Source: Coemansia sp. RSA 487 (lineage: Eukaryota > Kickxellomycota > Kickxellomycetes > Kickxellales > Kickxellaceae). From it: 64,000 nucleotides of DNA. Positions within the stretch are counted from its first letter, which is position 1, and every line of letters starts with the position of its first letter. Shown here piece by piece: positions 1 to 12,566 of the stretch. The notes beneath the pieces are model-generated. The model made no database searches. It was not told the origin of the DNA and saw only the letters and a program-made list of their open reading frames with translations. Location: contig JANBRJ010000051.1 of assembly GCA_027577595.1 (NCBI GenBank), positions 1 through 64,000 of the forward strand. Reading direction: 5' to 3'. A program made the translations under genes and the position numbers.

Positions 1-442
1 GCCAGCCCATACATGTGTGCAGAGGCTGTGTTGGCCACTACGACATAGTCGTTTACCTTAGTAATGTCATTTCTGTCATTTACCAAGGATTTTAGGGGAC
101 ATTTTATAACGCGTGTCCCTGTGTCTGATGTATCCTCATTGTCCATTACAGATGGGTGAGCAAATAAGAGCAGATAGCTAATATAATATATGCGTTGAAA
201 GGTGTATTTGGTGCTGCTGGAAGAAATAAAATGTCAAAGGAAAGCCAAGGAGAAATAAAAGCGAAAAGGAAAATAAATGCCCTTTGGTCGTTACATAGCA
301 TTGGCTAACGTTGAGTCATCAATGTCACGCTGCCTTTCCTAATCAGGCACACATACATTCTCTCTTCGTTCTTTAGCTTACTTGGGAACACTTGTGATAT
401 TGATATATCACTTTTCACAAGAATATCAAGAGAGCAGATGAA

Positions 443-709
443 ACTAAAGTTTCTCGTCTTTATTTTTCATAAACAACTTGGCTTTTATAGCCGTACTAAC
501 ACTACAACAATTGAACTAGATAATTGGGAAGCATATATCGTATGCTTCCGGGCAATATGATTGTCTCTTGTCAAAACAATCATATTGCGATGGCAGCTCA
601 TGTGATAACGATCAGGCTCGCAATTTGCAAGGCATCGTCATTATCAGAATATTTTGATGGCTATAAAAGCCAATCTTTTGTTGGAATAAAAACGAAGAGG
701 AACTTTAGT
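443..709. repeat. Inverted-repeat and hairpin cluster at the left edge of the retroelement
   Basis: Two arms of about 50 bases, 443-492 and 659-709, are imperfect reverse complements. Both carry the core GGCTATAAAAGCC at the inner end and ACTTTAGT (or its complement) at the outer end. Between them lie two perfect hairpins: GGAAGCATA/TATGCTTCC (527-535 with 541-549, 5-base loop) and GCAATATGATTGT/ACAATCATATTGC (552-564 with 576-588, 11-base loop). The TATAAAA core and the position just 5' of the retroelement coding region suggest LTR-derived sequence or two relics in opposite orientation, but no second LTR is in the window to compare. Confidence 0.6.
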
Positions 710-2780
710 TCCGATGGATAAGCGATCAGAGTATGAGAATTGGTGTGTCTTGAATGGCCACGAGATTCCGATGTGAAGTTCATTGGGAGAGTTTCTAATC
801 ACGCTATATTGTGACGCGATCCATCAGTTGGACGCTGGTATTCGAATTTATCATGAAGCTGCCGACGAATTCGGCCGAGTCTGAAATCTTCCTTGAGGAA
901 TATAAAATTCTATGCAAACGCGGCGTATAAAATGTCGGACAGAGGCTTGCAACAGACATCTCCATTGTAAAGCTTCCGATCAAGTTTTGTAATCGGTTCA
1001 TTGCTGAAGCAGCGACTAATACAGCGTATAAGTTCGATGTGGCTGTGTCGAAGGCTAAGAGCTTCTTCGCAACCGAAAAGCCAATGCAGCGGGAGCCAGT
1101 CAAAATAGATGCAGTGATGACAGCTATGCCTCGTTGTAATTTGAATAACTGGCCGAAGGTTGTGAGGACTGACAAGCCCTTGGCTGTGCCGCGTAGTATA
1201 GCGTTGATTTAAACGAGTTCGTTGAATGGGACGCCTGCAAAAATCCTACCTGCGGAGCAGTTGTGTATTGACGGCATGGCTAACGAGATCCCAGTTCACA
1301 TTTTGATAGATGGCGGGTCGCAGATAACTATTGCCAATGAGGATGTTTGTAAGAAGTCGAAAATCAAGTTGTATGCTTTGGACGCGTCGATAGCAACTGT
1401 TTTGGCAGATGGCGCACACTTTCATAGCTGTACAAAGAATTGCAGACTGCCTATTTATTTCGGTGGCAATTTGCGCATTAATGCTTATTGTTTGGTGATG
1501 CCAGCGACGGCTGATATTCTGCTCGGTAACAACTGGCTGAAAGAGCACAAGAGTGTTATCCATTGCGAAGAAGACGCACTTATTACTGAAAAAGATAAGC
1601 GTTGGAAAATCTCGGGAATAGTGGTTCAGTCTGCGTCTGTTGCAGAGAGCGCGGTCAAACTGATTACAGTCAATGTGGTGACAAAGTTAATGAAAGACGA
1701 CAATGTCGACTCAATGGGCTGGGTTTGCGTGAGATTTCCCGAGGACGGTTTGAAGTCTCGGTTGTCTGTTGCAGCACTGGCGACGTTGTGCTCAAAGTAT
1801 AAGCAGGTACTTGAGCAGCCACCAGTCGGTCGATCTGCGCCTGGCGGTCCTGAAATGGAGATCCATCCGATAAAGAGGTCTGAACCGGTTGCCAGGATAC
1901 CGTATTGTTTGCCACATGCAGAGATGGCCGAGGTGGAGAAGTGGATAGGCAAATTGTTGAAGAAAGACTACATCCGCACATCTACGTCGCCTTAAGCTGC
2001 TCCGGTGTTGCTTATGCGCAAGAAGGATGGTACGCTGCGCATGTGCGTTGATTATCGCGGCTTGAACAAGTGTATAATTAAGAATGCGTTTCCGATGCCT
2101 CTTATTGATGACTTGCTTGATGAAACACATGGAGCACGGATGTTTTTGAAGATCGATCTTGTTCAGGAATATCACCAGGTGCATATTCGTGCTGAGGACA
2201 TTCCGAAGACAGGTTTCCAAACGAAATTGGGATCATACGAGTGCACGGTTGTGCCGTTTGGGCTGGCCAGTGCACCAGCGGTGTTCCAGCGAGTGATGGA
2301 TCATGCATCACGCGATTTGATTGGTAAATGTTGCATTGTGTACTTGGATGGTATTCTGATTTATTCAAGGAATGCTGAAGAACACGCAAAACATTTGAAT
2401 GCAGTGCTCCAGCGTTTGCAGGAGAACAATCTACATACGAAACTGGAGAAATGCGAGTTTTTCAAGGATTCGGTCGAGTTCTTGGGTTATGTGATCACGA
2501 AGGACGGTTTGAGAACAGATCCAGGCGAAGTGGCAGCGGTTAAAAATTGGCGTGCCCGAATCGTTTACTAATGTTCGGGCTTTCCTCGGTCTTGGTGGTT
2601 ATTACCGTCGTTTTGTCAAAGACTGCTTGCGGATTACTATGTCACTGACAGATTTGATGGCGACGAAATAATTTGTTTGGAATGACGAAGCAGAATCGGC
2701 ATTTAATAGGCTAAAGGAACAGCTGTCGTCTGCACCGATTATCAAGCAGTTTGATCCAAAACGAGAGATTTGTGTTGAAA
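710..2780 (+). mobile_element. Ty3/gypsy LTR retroelement, broken fossil
   Basis: This is a degenerate Ty3/gypsy-type element. Its recognisable parts, in order, are a gag-like stretch (roughly 780-1210), a retropepsin-like protease domain (roughly 1255-1560), a reverse transcriptase core (roughly 1860-2560) and the beginning of the connection/RNase H region (to about 2780). The order protease, reverse transcriptase, RNase H is that of Metaviridae/Ty3. Integrase and a 3' LTR are not seen, because the element stops where the transposase fragment begins. It is interrupted at several places (at least three), so it is an old, inactive copy. It cannot be dated from LTR divergence because no LTR pair is present. 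Confidence 0.85.
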
Positions 2781-2781
2781 C

Positions 2782-3520
2782 ACCCCCATTTTACTTTCGA
2801 CCAAGGTTCCTCAATGGGATTTAGAAAGGGTGAGTGCGGAGGCAGATACAGGCGCTTGTATCCTGTTTTCTATTAGGTCTCGAATGGCTAATGGCGTATA
2901 GATTGGAGCATTGTCCATCACAAGATAGTGGCTTTTCATGTTCCTTGCATCCAGTACATCGATTACATTTGAGATGTAGGCCAGAAAGTGCTCTTGTTCG
3001 TGTGCCAACACACCTACTAATCCTAACCTCGTTGCCATTGGCTTTTCTCTTTTTGGCAGCAAAAACAGTTTGAGACTTTCTCAATGAAATATCAGCCACA
3101 TCTGCGCTAGACAGTGCACCCAGGATAGTTATTGAAATGCCTGTTGCCATGGGCATAGTTCCCTTTGCTGGTTTCGTATCAATGAGCGACCAAATTTTCT
3201 TTGGATGTGCAAATTGAATCCAGCCTTGTCAATAAAAACGCAGTTTATGGCAAAGTCAAGATTGGCCATCCGCTCCCGCTGCTCAACCCTTTCCTTTCTC
3301 AATGCAGTTACTCTGTCAGAGTTTCGTTCTGTAGGGAGCTTTTCTAGCTTCTTTAGTGCTAAGCTGCATTTGCCAATCAAATACCTGTGTAGTGCTGACA
3401 CTGACATGGTCAGGCCGTTGGATGCTTCACATAGATCTTTCTTGATGTGTGCCAGCACTGCAGTTAGGTTTTTATTCAAGGTAGTGGTATTTCTTCAGAT
3501 TGTTAGGTTTTATTAAGACT
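2782..3520 (-). pseudogene. IS630/Tc1-mariner-type transposase, decayed
   Basis: On the minus strand a DDE-superfamily transposase of the IS630/Tc1-mariner group is readable in at least three frames. The amino-proximal part (about 3520-3190) has the helix-turn-helix-like segment ending in the LKKLEKLP block. The first catalytic Asp lies in VFIDKAG, the second in VMDNAPIY, and the last acid in SPFLNPIEEPW near 2800. Frame changes lie between these blocks, and the very N-terminus and C-terminus are missing. The 3' end is lost at the junction with the retroelement near 2781. No convincing terminal inverted repeats or TA duplication were found. The copy cannot encode an active transposase. Confidence 0.8.
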
Positions 3521-3867
3521 AATGTTAACTAATCGCATTGAATGCACATGCAGAGACCGAGAAGCCAATCCATTTTAGTGTAAAATAATAGGTGTGTAGC
3601 GAACAGTTTTCTTCACAAAGCCCAGTTTGCGCCTCTTGCTTCCAAGCGCAAATGTAACACCAACTGACGCAAATGAATTTTTCTTGGAATGCAAAATGCG
3701 TTATCGCCACCGCAAACCCTTCACCATTCGACGCGTGTATACATCCTTCCTATTAGACGCAACTAGTTTTGCAAACTACAGTATGTATCCTGCACAGGGT
3801 CAGGCGATAAAAAAGAAATCCCTTCAAGTTTCATGGTCTTTGTGGAAAATAACACAAGGCTCGAGAC
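3521..3867. other. Gene-free stretch between transposon relic and DCN1-like gene
   Basis: There is no recognisable coding or RNA feature. An 88-codon open frame on the plus strand (3627-3893) runs into the antisense of the DCN1-like 3' end and resembles nothing known. The stretch probably holds remnants of the transposon flank and the 3' region of the neighbouring minus-strand gene. Confidence 0.4.
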
Positions 3868-4626
3868 CTAGCTCCGGCTCCTCATCCAGGTAACAAAGTC
3901 GTCATACAGCTTGGGCCAAGAGTCGTCCGTATTGTAGATGGCCAGATTGCCTGTGCCTTGCAGAAACGCCGCTAGATCGGGCAAAAGCTGCCACTGGTCA
4001 CGGGTGATGCTCTTGATACTGTCGCTGTTTTCGTCGAGAAACTCTATGAACTTTGGCACCATCCAGTTATTGCGCATAACCACGGGCAGAACAGCCTTGG
4101 CATACTAAACAGACAGAGAAAGCATTTACAAAATAAATAGCATGACGTTAGCATTGACAGACATTTGCTGCTGCTATCCCCTCCTTTGTAACCGAAAACG
4201 ACACCCTTTGGATCACATGGCCATCGTGCATTTCTGGATCACGTGCTTATAACTGCTACATACCTCTACATCTGCAGTCCTCTGTCTCTCCGACTTTAAA
4301 AAGTTGAACGTGCTTCGATAGAACGCCTTGTACGCCTTTGGGTCTCTGGAGAAGCTTGTGGTCGCAGAGTCGATGGCCTGCTTGAGCCCTGCAGTGCTGG
4401 AAACATTCATTTCCTTAAGCCCACTCTCCCAGTTTTTGTATGTGACTGTTCCCAGGTCTTTGGATCCGAGCTTCCACATAAGAACCAGGGCCTCTATTCC
4501 TTCCATGTCGTATCCAAGCGACTCACATAGCTTCTGGTAGCCCTCTGGAGTGATAATCTCGTCTCCAGTGACCCCCGGGTCCTTGTACTTGTTGAACCAT
4601 GTCTTTAATTTCCTCGTCGTCGACAT
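3868..4626 (-). CDS. DCN1-like protein (cullin neddylation cofactor)
   Basis: Two exons, 4626-4264 and 4104-3868, are joined by a 159-base intron (donor GTATGT, acceptor TTTAG, phase 0) to give about 199 residues. The protein is almost entirely a DCUN1/PONY domain. It begins with the RKL..WFNKYKDP block that opens this domain in DCN1/DCUN1D1 and ends with the W..L.DDFV.W motif typical of the C-terminus. Family members bind cullins and the NEDD8 E2 Ubc12 and speed Nedd8 transfer to cullin-RING ligases. The UBA domain that precedes the DCUN1 domain in many DCN1 proteins is not visible. An AG at 4633/4634 directly before the frame leaves room for an upstream exon. The neighbouring F-box genes would be downstream clients of the pathway, but that is general biology, not an operon. 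Confidence 0.85.
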
Positions 4627-4632
4627 TTGCAC

Positions 4633-6119
4633 CTACAGACAATAAGGAAAACCATGATTAATGTTAGCAAAATATGTTCATGTGCGCCGGAATTAAGCTA
4701 AATTCAACGAAATTCCCGTAGTCTCGGAATGATGGCATTTGCATAGCTCATTCAACAAAACACAAGTGCCATTTCTTGAGCCAATGCTGCGCAGGCTCCC
4801 CTTCTCTCTAACGCTGCAAACAAGCGAATTCAAAACTCTGTGCATACCCAGTTGGTCTCGTTTGTCAATTCGGCAAAGCTAAATTAAGCAGAAAAAGAGG
4901 ACAAAAAGGCTATACAAGGTGAGTAAAAGAGGAAAAATAGTCTTTCGCATATGCACAAGAGGGAAGGAAAAAGGCAGACCCGCTTTTTTTGAGTGTAAAG
5001 CTTTGGTATCCATATTGTATAGTTTATCTTACGTTGAGTTGTTATGCTCGCTTCCGTACAGCCGAGGAGTATTTGTGTATAAGGGCATGTTGTTCGTATT
5101 TTCTGTGCGCCTGGCCTTGGCCCCTTGAAAACAGTCAACGTCAGCTTCTGTGTAGTAGCAGTCACTCAAGCGTCTTTTCAAACATGTCTGTGCTTTGTAA
5201 GCGGCCATCGTCGCTTTGAACTAAGAACAAGCTATATAAACAGAGTATTTTGGGAAACGTATGAGAAAAACGCTAAGCAAAAAGAAAAGAAGCTGGCGGC
5301 TTTTAAACCAGAAAATGCTGTTTTTTCGTAACCGATGGTTGTTGCAACACCATTTTTTTGCAGATCAAATGGCGCAAATTGCGCAGCCATTTCAACACTA
5401 AATATCTTTCAAATTTTGCTTCATTTTATTATAACCTGACAAAGAGATCAAAGCTAACTAAAGGTAACAGGATGTTGTTCTGTATGCTTTACAATTCGGA
5501 CAGCTGCACTCACGCTCGCACCCGCAAGCTCTCTTTTGTGGCATCTCAAAGCAACCGTATAATATAAAGGTGAGAGAAAAGTAAAGTTTTTTTTTTGGAG
5601 AAAGATAGTATTCAAACCATGAACGAACGAAATACCTTTCAAACACAGCCTTTTGTTGCTCTTATAAGCGGCACAACTATAATTTAGGATGTTGCTGTGT
5701 CTCACACTCAAAGAAACCGATGTCTGCTGGGAGTGCGTTGCCGCTACAAGGAAATAAAATACATCATGCCCTTCGCGGTATTGTCAGCAAGCAAGTGTGG
5801 CTTGGTTTTGGCGCATCAAACACAGACTTGTTTAATTATCCTTGTCTTTCTTGCATTTCTGGCACCGCCAATGTCCGTTTTCTGCTCTCCGGTAGAATAG
5901 CTCTGAGCCGGCAAATATCAGTTCAATTTTCGCATGCAATTTTGTCCAATTTGTGTGAAAAAAGAAAACAACCGGCCAATATACCACCAAAACGCATTGT
6001 TTGTTTGTTTGTTGCATCAAGTGGAAAGAAAATTAATACAAAGTTTTTGACTCCATCCAGCTCCTCCTCTCCCAAAAGAAAAAACAATGGCGGTGGCGTC
6101 CAAGCTCTTGTGCTCACAG
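4633..6119. other. Intergenic stretch between DCN1-like and cPLA2-like genes
   Basis: About 1.5 kb without a supported gene. It contains the upstream region of the DCN1-like gene and the 3' flank of the phospholipase gene. Several open frames of 60-168 codons occur on both strands, but they overlap each other, lack family resemblance and have low-complexity T- or A-rich composition. An upstream DCN1 exon could hide here; I could not place one with matching phase and a UBA signature. Confidence 0.4.
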
Positions 6120-9100
6120 TCAACGAGGTTCTTGTTTCTCCAAGCCCTCACGATACAGCCTATACGCGCGTTTCCGCTCGTACGCCTGTTTCACTGCCAA
6201 CCGAATGCGCTCTGTCTCTTGCATGAAATTAAAAGACGCCAGGTCCGCAAGCAAGTCAACCTGCTCCGGCTCCCACTTGTCGTTAAACGTAGCACAAAAG
6301 TCTGCTATTCCGGGATCAAACGCCGGATCGCGAAATCCTTTGTTTCCCAGCAAAGGCAGGTACAGAATTGATATTGGGGGCTCCAACACCAAGGACGAAT
6401 GTGGTGAATCGCTGCGCAATGGCGAGGGGGCCAGCGGCCGATCGAACACTACACACTTTACATTCCCGTCTTTCAGCCGGCCTTCTGCGTTTTTCGATGC
6501 CTGGCGTGTGCTGCGAAGCATGTTGCGATGGATTTCAACTTCCGCTGTTGATGGCCGGAGAGGATCTGATGCCCAAGGCCGCGCGCCCCATGGCCACCTC
6601 TCGACCTGATGCTTGGCTGCCCACGCCTCTGCTCGCGCAAACCATGGCATGATGTCAATATTGGCGCTAGAGTCTAGACAGACAACCACATCCACATTGC
6701 GCTCCTTTCGCAGCAACGGTGCAAATGGAAGGTTATTCTCAAGGCCGGCATCCATCAAGGACAAAAGCTGCTCGCTTTCCAGCTCTAAGAGCAGCTTGTT
6801 CTCGATCGAGCGCTTCTCCGGTGTTCGGAAGAATGGGTTGTTCAGTGTATAAGGCGGAACGATATGTGATATCTCTGTGTCGTGCTCAAACCAGTCAAGT
6901 AGAGGATCGACTACAGGGCGCAGAGTTGTTGGGATGTTCATATACACTTCCATGACCATTGCTTTGACGCTTGCGCAGAATGCAGAAGCCACTGTGCCCA
7001 TGATGCTGCCAAAATGTGCCTCGCCAACTCGCATCTTATCCTGCCCGTCAATCATAGGCCGTCCAAATGCCCAAGCTGGAATCCATGTGCCGTGGTCGAT
7101 GCTCCCGAACTCGTAAGGACTGAATTCAAACCATTGGTATTCATGTATTGCTGTTGCCTGCGTGTCGTTGTCCGTGCTTCCGATAAAATGTCGCACAGCC
7201 GTGTATATCGGCATAGGCAAACGTCCCTCATCCACGGCATCTCGCTGCGCGCTCAGCCTTGTCCATTTCGGAACGAGACTCAATTCGGCTTTTTCTGAAT
7301 CATCCAATCCCGGGATGTGTTGCACAATAAGCTGCTTAAACAGCAGAGCTCCGTAGAGATCGACTATCGATAGCTGTGGCATTGGTATTGTATCGATCGC
7401 ACTCTTTGCTGCCTCGACAAGCTCGTTGACAGTTGAGGGCGCTGGTGTGTCGGTTTCAAGTGGGGTTTGGCGCTTGTAATACTCTGGAAGCCAATCCGCT
7501 GCAATGCTTTCACCCTGTTGTAGCATCTTTTGTATGGCAGCATGTACATCTGTGGGCCAGAGCCTTGTTGTTTGTGAGTCTGAAGCGCTGGCTGTTTGTC
7601 GAACCCCGCTATCAGACGACATGGTTGGCAGAACTGGTTTATCAGAGAACAAAAGCAGATATTTTGCAGCCATTTCAGCGAATACTCGCTTTGCAATTGC
7701 GTCGTTGCTCTTTACAAAGTCCATTAGATTTGTTGTGCTAAACATGCTATAGCGCATAGCCTCACGCACGTTGTCCAGTGCTTTGAATGGGCTTCCATTA
7801 GCATACGTGTGCAAGGCAGCGACTGCCCAGGAGGAGCCCGAAACCGCTGCATCATACGTAATGCACCGTGCAAACCCAGAAATGTGCATAGCACGGTAGT
7901 ATCCAATAGTAGAAACCATAGCGCGGAACCCACCTCCGGATCCGGCAACGCCTATAATTGGAATGTCTCGCTCATCCACACTAGCTGCTGAAACACCAAT
8001 AAACTCGGCAAAGTCGTTCCGCATGTGTCTGGCTCGCTGCTGCTGAAAGTCTGCCTCCTGGCCGCATATCCCATGACCCATGCGTACGGTAGCCGGCTGC
8101 AGCAAACATGGATGCACCTCCGAATCAAGGCACATTTGCGCACAGGCAGTGACCCACGGAAGCTGGAGCTGCTCTGGAAGCATCTCGTACATAGCGTCGC
8201 CCCATGCTGCCCTTGCGCCATCGATTCGGTTGCTTATCTGCAATTGCAGCGATTCAATCTGTGCCAAAATGTGCTGTTTCAAAGAACTGACGTACGAAGA
8301 GGACTGGCCATCGTCTGTAGTAGGCCCCACTGCATCTGTGGTGCTTGATGTAGAGGTGAGGGGGCCCCAGTTTGCTGACTTGATATCCGTATAAAGGTCA
8401 CCAAGTCGGTCATTAGCACCACGAAGCCAAGCTATGTAGTTGTAATCGTCTGAAGATGGTACCTCCGTATCTCCCTCCGACTGTTGCTGCGAGGGTGGCT
8501 GTTCGTCTGAAGATGGGATGGTCGACAGTGAATCAAGGGCTGACAGTATACCAGAATACCACGAATCTTCGGCCATCCTTTTGCATTCCTGATCGCTCTT
8601 CGATCGTACCTGTCCGGCTTTGCCTTCTGTTGAAGACTCACCCGCTTCGTCTGTTTGTTGCTGAAATACGGACATGCTTTCGGTGACAGTTGCGCGCAAT
8701 GTCTCAATTTGTTCTGAAATATTGCTCATCCGATCTTTCTTTGGAGTTTTGTCGTCGTTTGTGGCGCGAATGGTATCCTTTTCAAAATCTGAACTGCTCT
8801 TTTCGGAGTTTGAATCTTGCGAATAGTCTTTCGGATCACCCGACTCTACAGAATATGTAAACCAGGCCAAATGGCATTCATACAAGTAAGCTTTTGATGT
8901 TTTTTTAGCAATTAGAAGGCAATACAGATGCAGTGTCCATTATTGGATGTGTGGATAGGCAAATGTAGTGGGCAGATTAAAGGAATACACATCCTTTTCT
9001 CAGTTCATACGAACAATGGTCGAGTAAAGATGCATTTTTGTCTTTCTGCGAACGAACAAATAAAGCCAAGAGGATAGTCCATGATGCTTAATCGCAATGA

Positions 9101-9595
9101 GAAAGAGCACCTTTAGCGAATTTGACAGAGTGAAAGGAGAATAGCAACGTTGGCTTAGACACACAATTGAAGGTGTTAGATACACAAACAAGAAGCATCG
9201 AAAGCGAAACAAAAAGCTCCTCCCTGGCGAGTATGAAGCAAATGTAAGATAGGAAAAGAGAAAGGATAAGCACCTTGGCCTTGTGTCAGCAATGGAGCCC
9301 GTGTTAATGAGAATATGAGAAAGGCACATGAGAAGCCAAACACAATAGCTGCAAGCTTTGCCCCTGGATAAACGAATGATGCCTTGCCATTATTACCAGT
9401 GACGCGTGCGGCGGCGGCGGCGATGCAATGGCGACTGCTGTTTCGTCTTTGAAAATGAAGTTCGTGAGTAAAAGCAATTCCTTGCACGGTACATGCTGAG
9501 CATATGCTTTTACATGGTCGTTGTCTGCAGGCACGGAGCGTGTGACGTGCACGGCTTCCAGCATGTATCTGTGTAAGAAGTTTAACAATCGCCAT
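6120..9595 (-). CDS. Cytosolic phospholipase A2-like (PLA2c family) protein
   Basis: The main exon is one uninterrupted frame down to the stop at 6120 and carries a cPLA2/lysophospholipase catalytic domain. Counting from the first codon of the frame that opens at 8885, GSGGGFRAM (residues 315-323) is the oxyanion/Arg motif of cPLA2. The AVSGSS motif supplies the nucleophile Ser349, corresponding to GLSGS, and MDAGLENNLP supplies the dyad Asp712. The family hydrolyses acyl esters of phospholipids. The frame has no ATG near 8885. A proposed first exon at 9595-9274 begins with ATG and joins the acceptor at 8846 (second exon 8845-6120) in matching phase 1 across a 428-base intron, although the donor GTGCTT is weak. 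It would add an Arg-rich, acid-poor N-terminus and a hydrophobic segment (LAAIVFGFSCAFLIFSL), suggesting mitochondrial or membrane targeting. About 200 residues before the catalytic domain are Ser/Glu-rich and probably disordered. Confidence 0.8.
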
Positions 9596-12523
9596 TTATG
9601 AATGCTAGGACCATTGTTCTCGGATTTCTGTGTAGATAAAGTTTAAGGACAGGTAGAAAATAATGTAGAAGAGCAAAATTCAGAGTAAAAATCACAAAAA
9701 GAAATAGTAAAGGAGAGAAAGAGTGATAAAGTTAAAACTTGGGTGTGGGGTTTTTAATTTATTTCCGTTGACCAGTAGGACTGTGGGTGTGATTCTGTGT
9801 CGATTTAGCCGAGATCTGATTGTGTTTCATCTGGCAACGAAAATAACGAACTCTTGGTCGTTAATAAGGACTTTGGCACAAACCAGGCTTCAATATGACA
9901 ACCGACATAAGGAACTCGCAGCTCTATTAACATAAGCACTCCCTTTTACGCAAGAATCCCACGTAGAAGGCATCAGCACACGTGCATGGTGTTTCTAAGT
10001 GCAGGTGCCTTCAAAATAAATACAGCAAGCCGTACATAAGAAGCAAAAAATAAGAAAAATTATAAACAATAAGCAATAAACGCGCACACACTATAATTGT
10101 ATTAACTAGTAGTATCAATTTGCACGTGTCTATTGGCATATACTTGTCTCAAGTTAGCCGATGATTACTTTATATTTTAAAAAAGTTAACACACTTGTAA
10201 ACAGATCAAACTTTCTCGTCCACAAGGAGTAACACTGAAATTTGAGTATAGAATATATTTTATTCGATTAGTTTTACAAAAAAAATTGCCGTATGTCACT
10301 GGCAATGAAAGTGCGAAAAGAGCTAATTACACGAGCAAAGGATGGTAAAGGCATCCTATGTATTGGCCCAGAAATTGTTGGGCGCTGTTTTTCTGAATTC
10401 TGGGGACACAATTCTTGGAGACGATGGACTTTTTGTTCAGAAAAAAAAACATACTTTGAAGATACTTCTAAGATCCTTTGCAGTTGGGGCATGTGCATTC
10501 TCTGCCGCATTCGTGTAGCCGACCCAGGAACCAGATAGATGTATCCTTACAGGAGATCGCAGAATGATCCGACATTTTGATGTGTAATATCTTTTGATGG
10601 TAAGTAGAAAATTGAGGCAGTGATGCTGATTCTTGAGCTTCTTTGACAATGGTGAGAGCAATCGAATGTTAAACTTTTGATGGCAGCACGGATAGCTTTG
10701 CGTGCGGCAGAATTTGAGCGATACACAGAGGGTTATCACAGCTATTGTGGTCCCGGTAGCTTCCAGGCTATGCGTTTTATGTCAAAGAAACAAGAGTACC
10801 TGGAATAGAGTTCTTGATTTGAGCGTGTGCGCAAAATGTGCTTTTGTGACCGAAAAGGCTATATTTTGTGTTTTGTGAGAAACAAATATCAGCGTTCGCT
10901 TTTATATTTTGAAAGGTGTATATGTAGAAGAAATGATAATATTTGAAGTGGGCCGATTTTGTAATGCTCAAGACGTTAGATATACATAAAAGAAACGCCA
11001 AAAGGGATGGGTTTTATACTGTTGAAAGCATTGGGATGGCGAAAGATTAGGGAGATGATAAAAATAAAGGAACGAGAGCAGCAGTGATTTGTTCTGTGGA
11101 GATTTCTTGTCTGCACTGTCTTGTTTTGTTTAGATGCCTGCTTTTTTGTTTCTGAGCAGGCGAGGTGTCAGCGGTGGAAGTACACAAAAAGGCTGTGGTT
11201 TGTTTGATAAAAAGATGGATAGGAAATAGGAGAGGAGGTGAATTGTAGCAGTGTACGTTCCATGCACTATAACTGCAGGGTGGCTGGCTTTGTCGGAGGT
11301 ACTTCCTTCTTCCTGGTTAAGATACTCTCCTCCTTGCCTGGTCGCATACAAAACAAAGGGGAGGAGGCGACCAAGCGTCAAAGAAAAAAAAGAGGATAGT
11401 TTTTGTCGCCACTACTGCCTCTGCCGCTGCTATCAACATTGATGCAAGGTCCGGTTGACAAAATGACACGCAGAAGAAAAAAGAAAAATAATCATCCCGA
11501 ATACCGCTAGAACAAAGGTATGCAAGGAAAAAAGGGGGATGTTGTGTGGGTTGGAAGAGGGTGCTATGCTAAACATACACAATGCAGTTTGTTAACGAAA
11601 GGAGGTGGTCGTTAACCCCCCCTCCAGCAAATCTGTTTGCTTTTGTTTCTCTCACACATCAACATCCAGCAAACGGATGTACTCCCACATAACGCATATG
11701 TATGTCTAATGCCTCTGCACATTCTCTCTTCTCTCTCATCCATCACAAGCCCGGCTAGTTTACCGACGATTGTATGTCCATGCAACAATAACAGTTCCCC
11801 CAAATAGTTCGGCTTTTTCTGAGTGTGTACTCTTGCGGTTGTCAGTCGAAGTTGTATGAATATGAGGCGACCCAAATGCGGAAGTACATCCTAGACCCTG
11901 TTTTCACATTCAAGACAATGAAGACAGGGGGTTAGTTTTGTCTGATATGACGAATGAGTGACTGGATCAAGAACGCAAGCAGCAAAATGTTATAAAATGC
12001 TCTCGTACAAGTGTATCCCTTCTCGGCAATGTTTTCTTTTGTTTGCAAAGCTCTCACTCTCTGCCATATTTCTTGCAGAAAGATGACAAAGAATGGACAT
12101 CATCGTTTGCGTGGATCCGCCTAAAAAATTATGCCAGTGGGCTCTATCCATTTAACTTCCTTGTCTAAATTTATCACCCCGGCATGGATCCTTTGTCTTT
12201 CCTCTCTCGCTATGAGTTGGCTCAATCGTTTTTGCACTCGACTTCTTTTGGTGCATATGCTTGCTTACCATGGTGCTATTGTACCAACTCTGGGTATATC
12301 ATTACACTTGGAATATTGAGCTTTATTAGCAGTGCTGCTTCCTCAATTGCCCAGAATGGCAGAAATGAGCGTGAAGCGTGTCATTGCACGCAGAGTTTTT
12401 CTTTTTATGAAAACGCATAATGATCGCTGCATTAAAATTCACAATCTTGACATGTTTGCACCTTTTATACCTATTTACCGACGGCTCATTTCAAACAAAG
12501 TGTCGTCTCCGTGTCATGGAGAC

Positions 12524-12566
<43 letters not shown>

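Noticed and set aside
2780-3598. Possible terminal inverted repeats of the transposase element (CACCCCCATTTTAC at the left, resembling the complement of 3581-3596)
   Set aside because: The left copy encodes the SKVKWGC part of the transposase itself, so it is internal sequence; the similarity is short and gapped.
5720-6226. 168-codon plus-strand open frame
   Set aside because: Its 3' end is antisense to the phospholipase gene and the rest has no recognisable domain; composition is not coding-like.
12184-12420. 78-codon frame with hydrophobic stretches, briefly considered as a PEN-2-like protein
   Set aside because: The key loop and spacing do not match, and no in-phase neighbouring exons were found.
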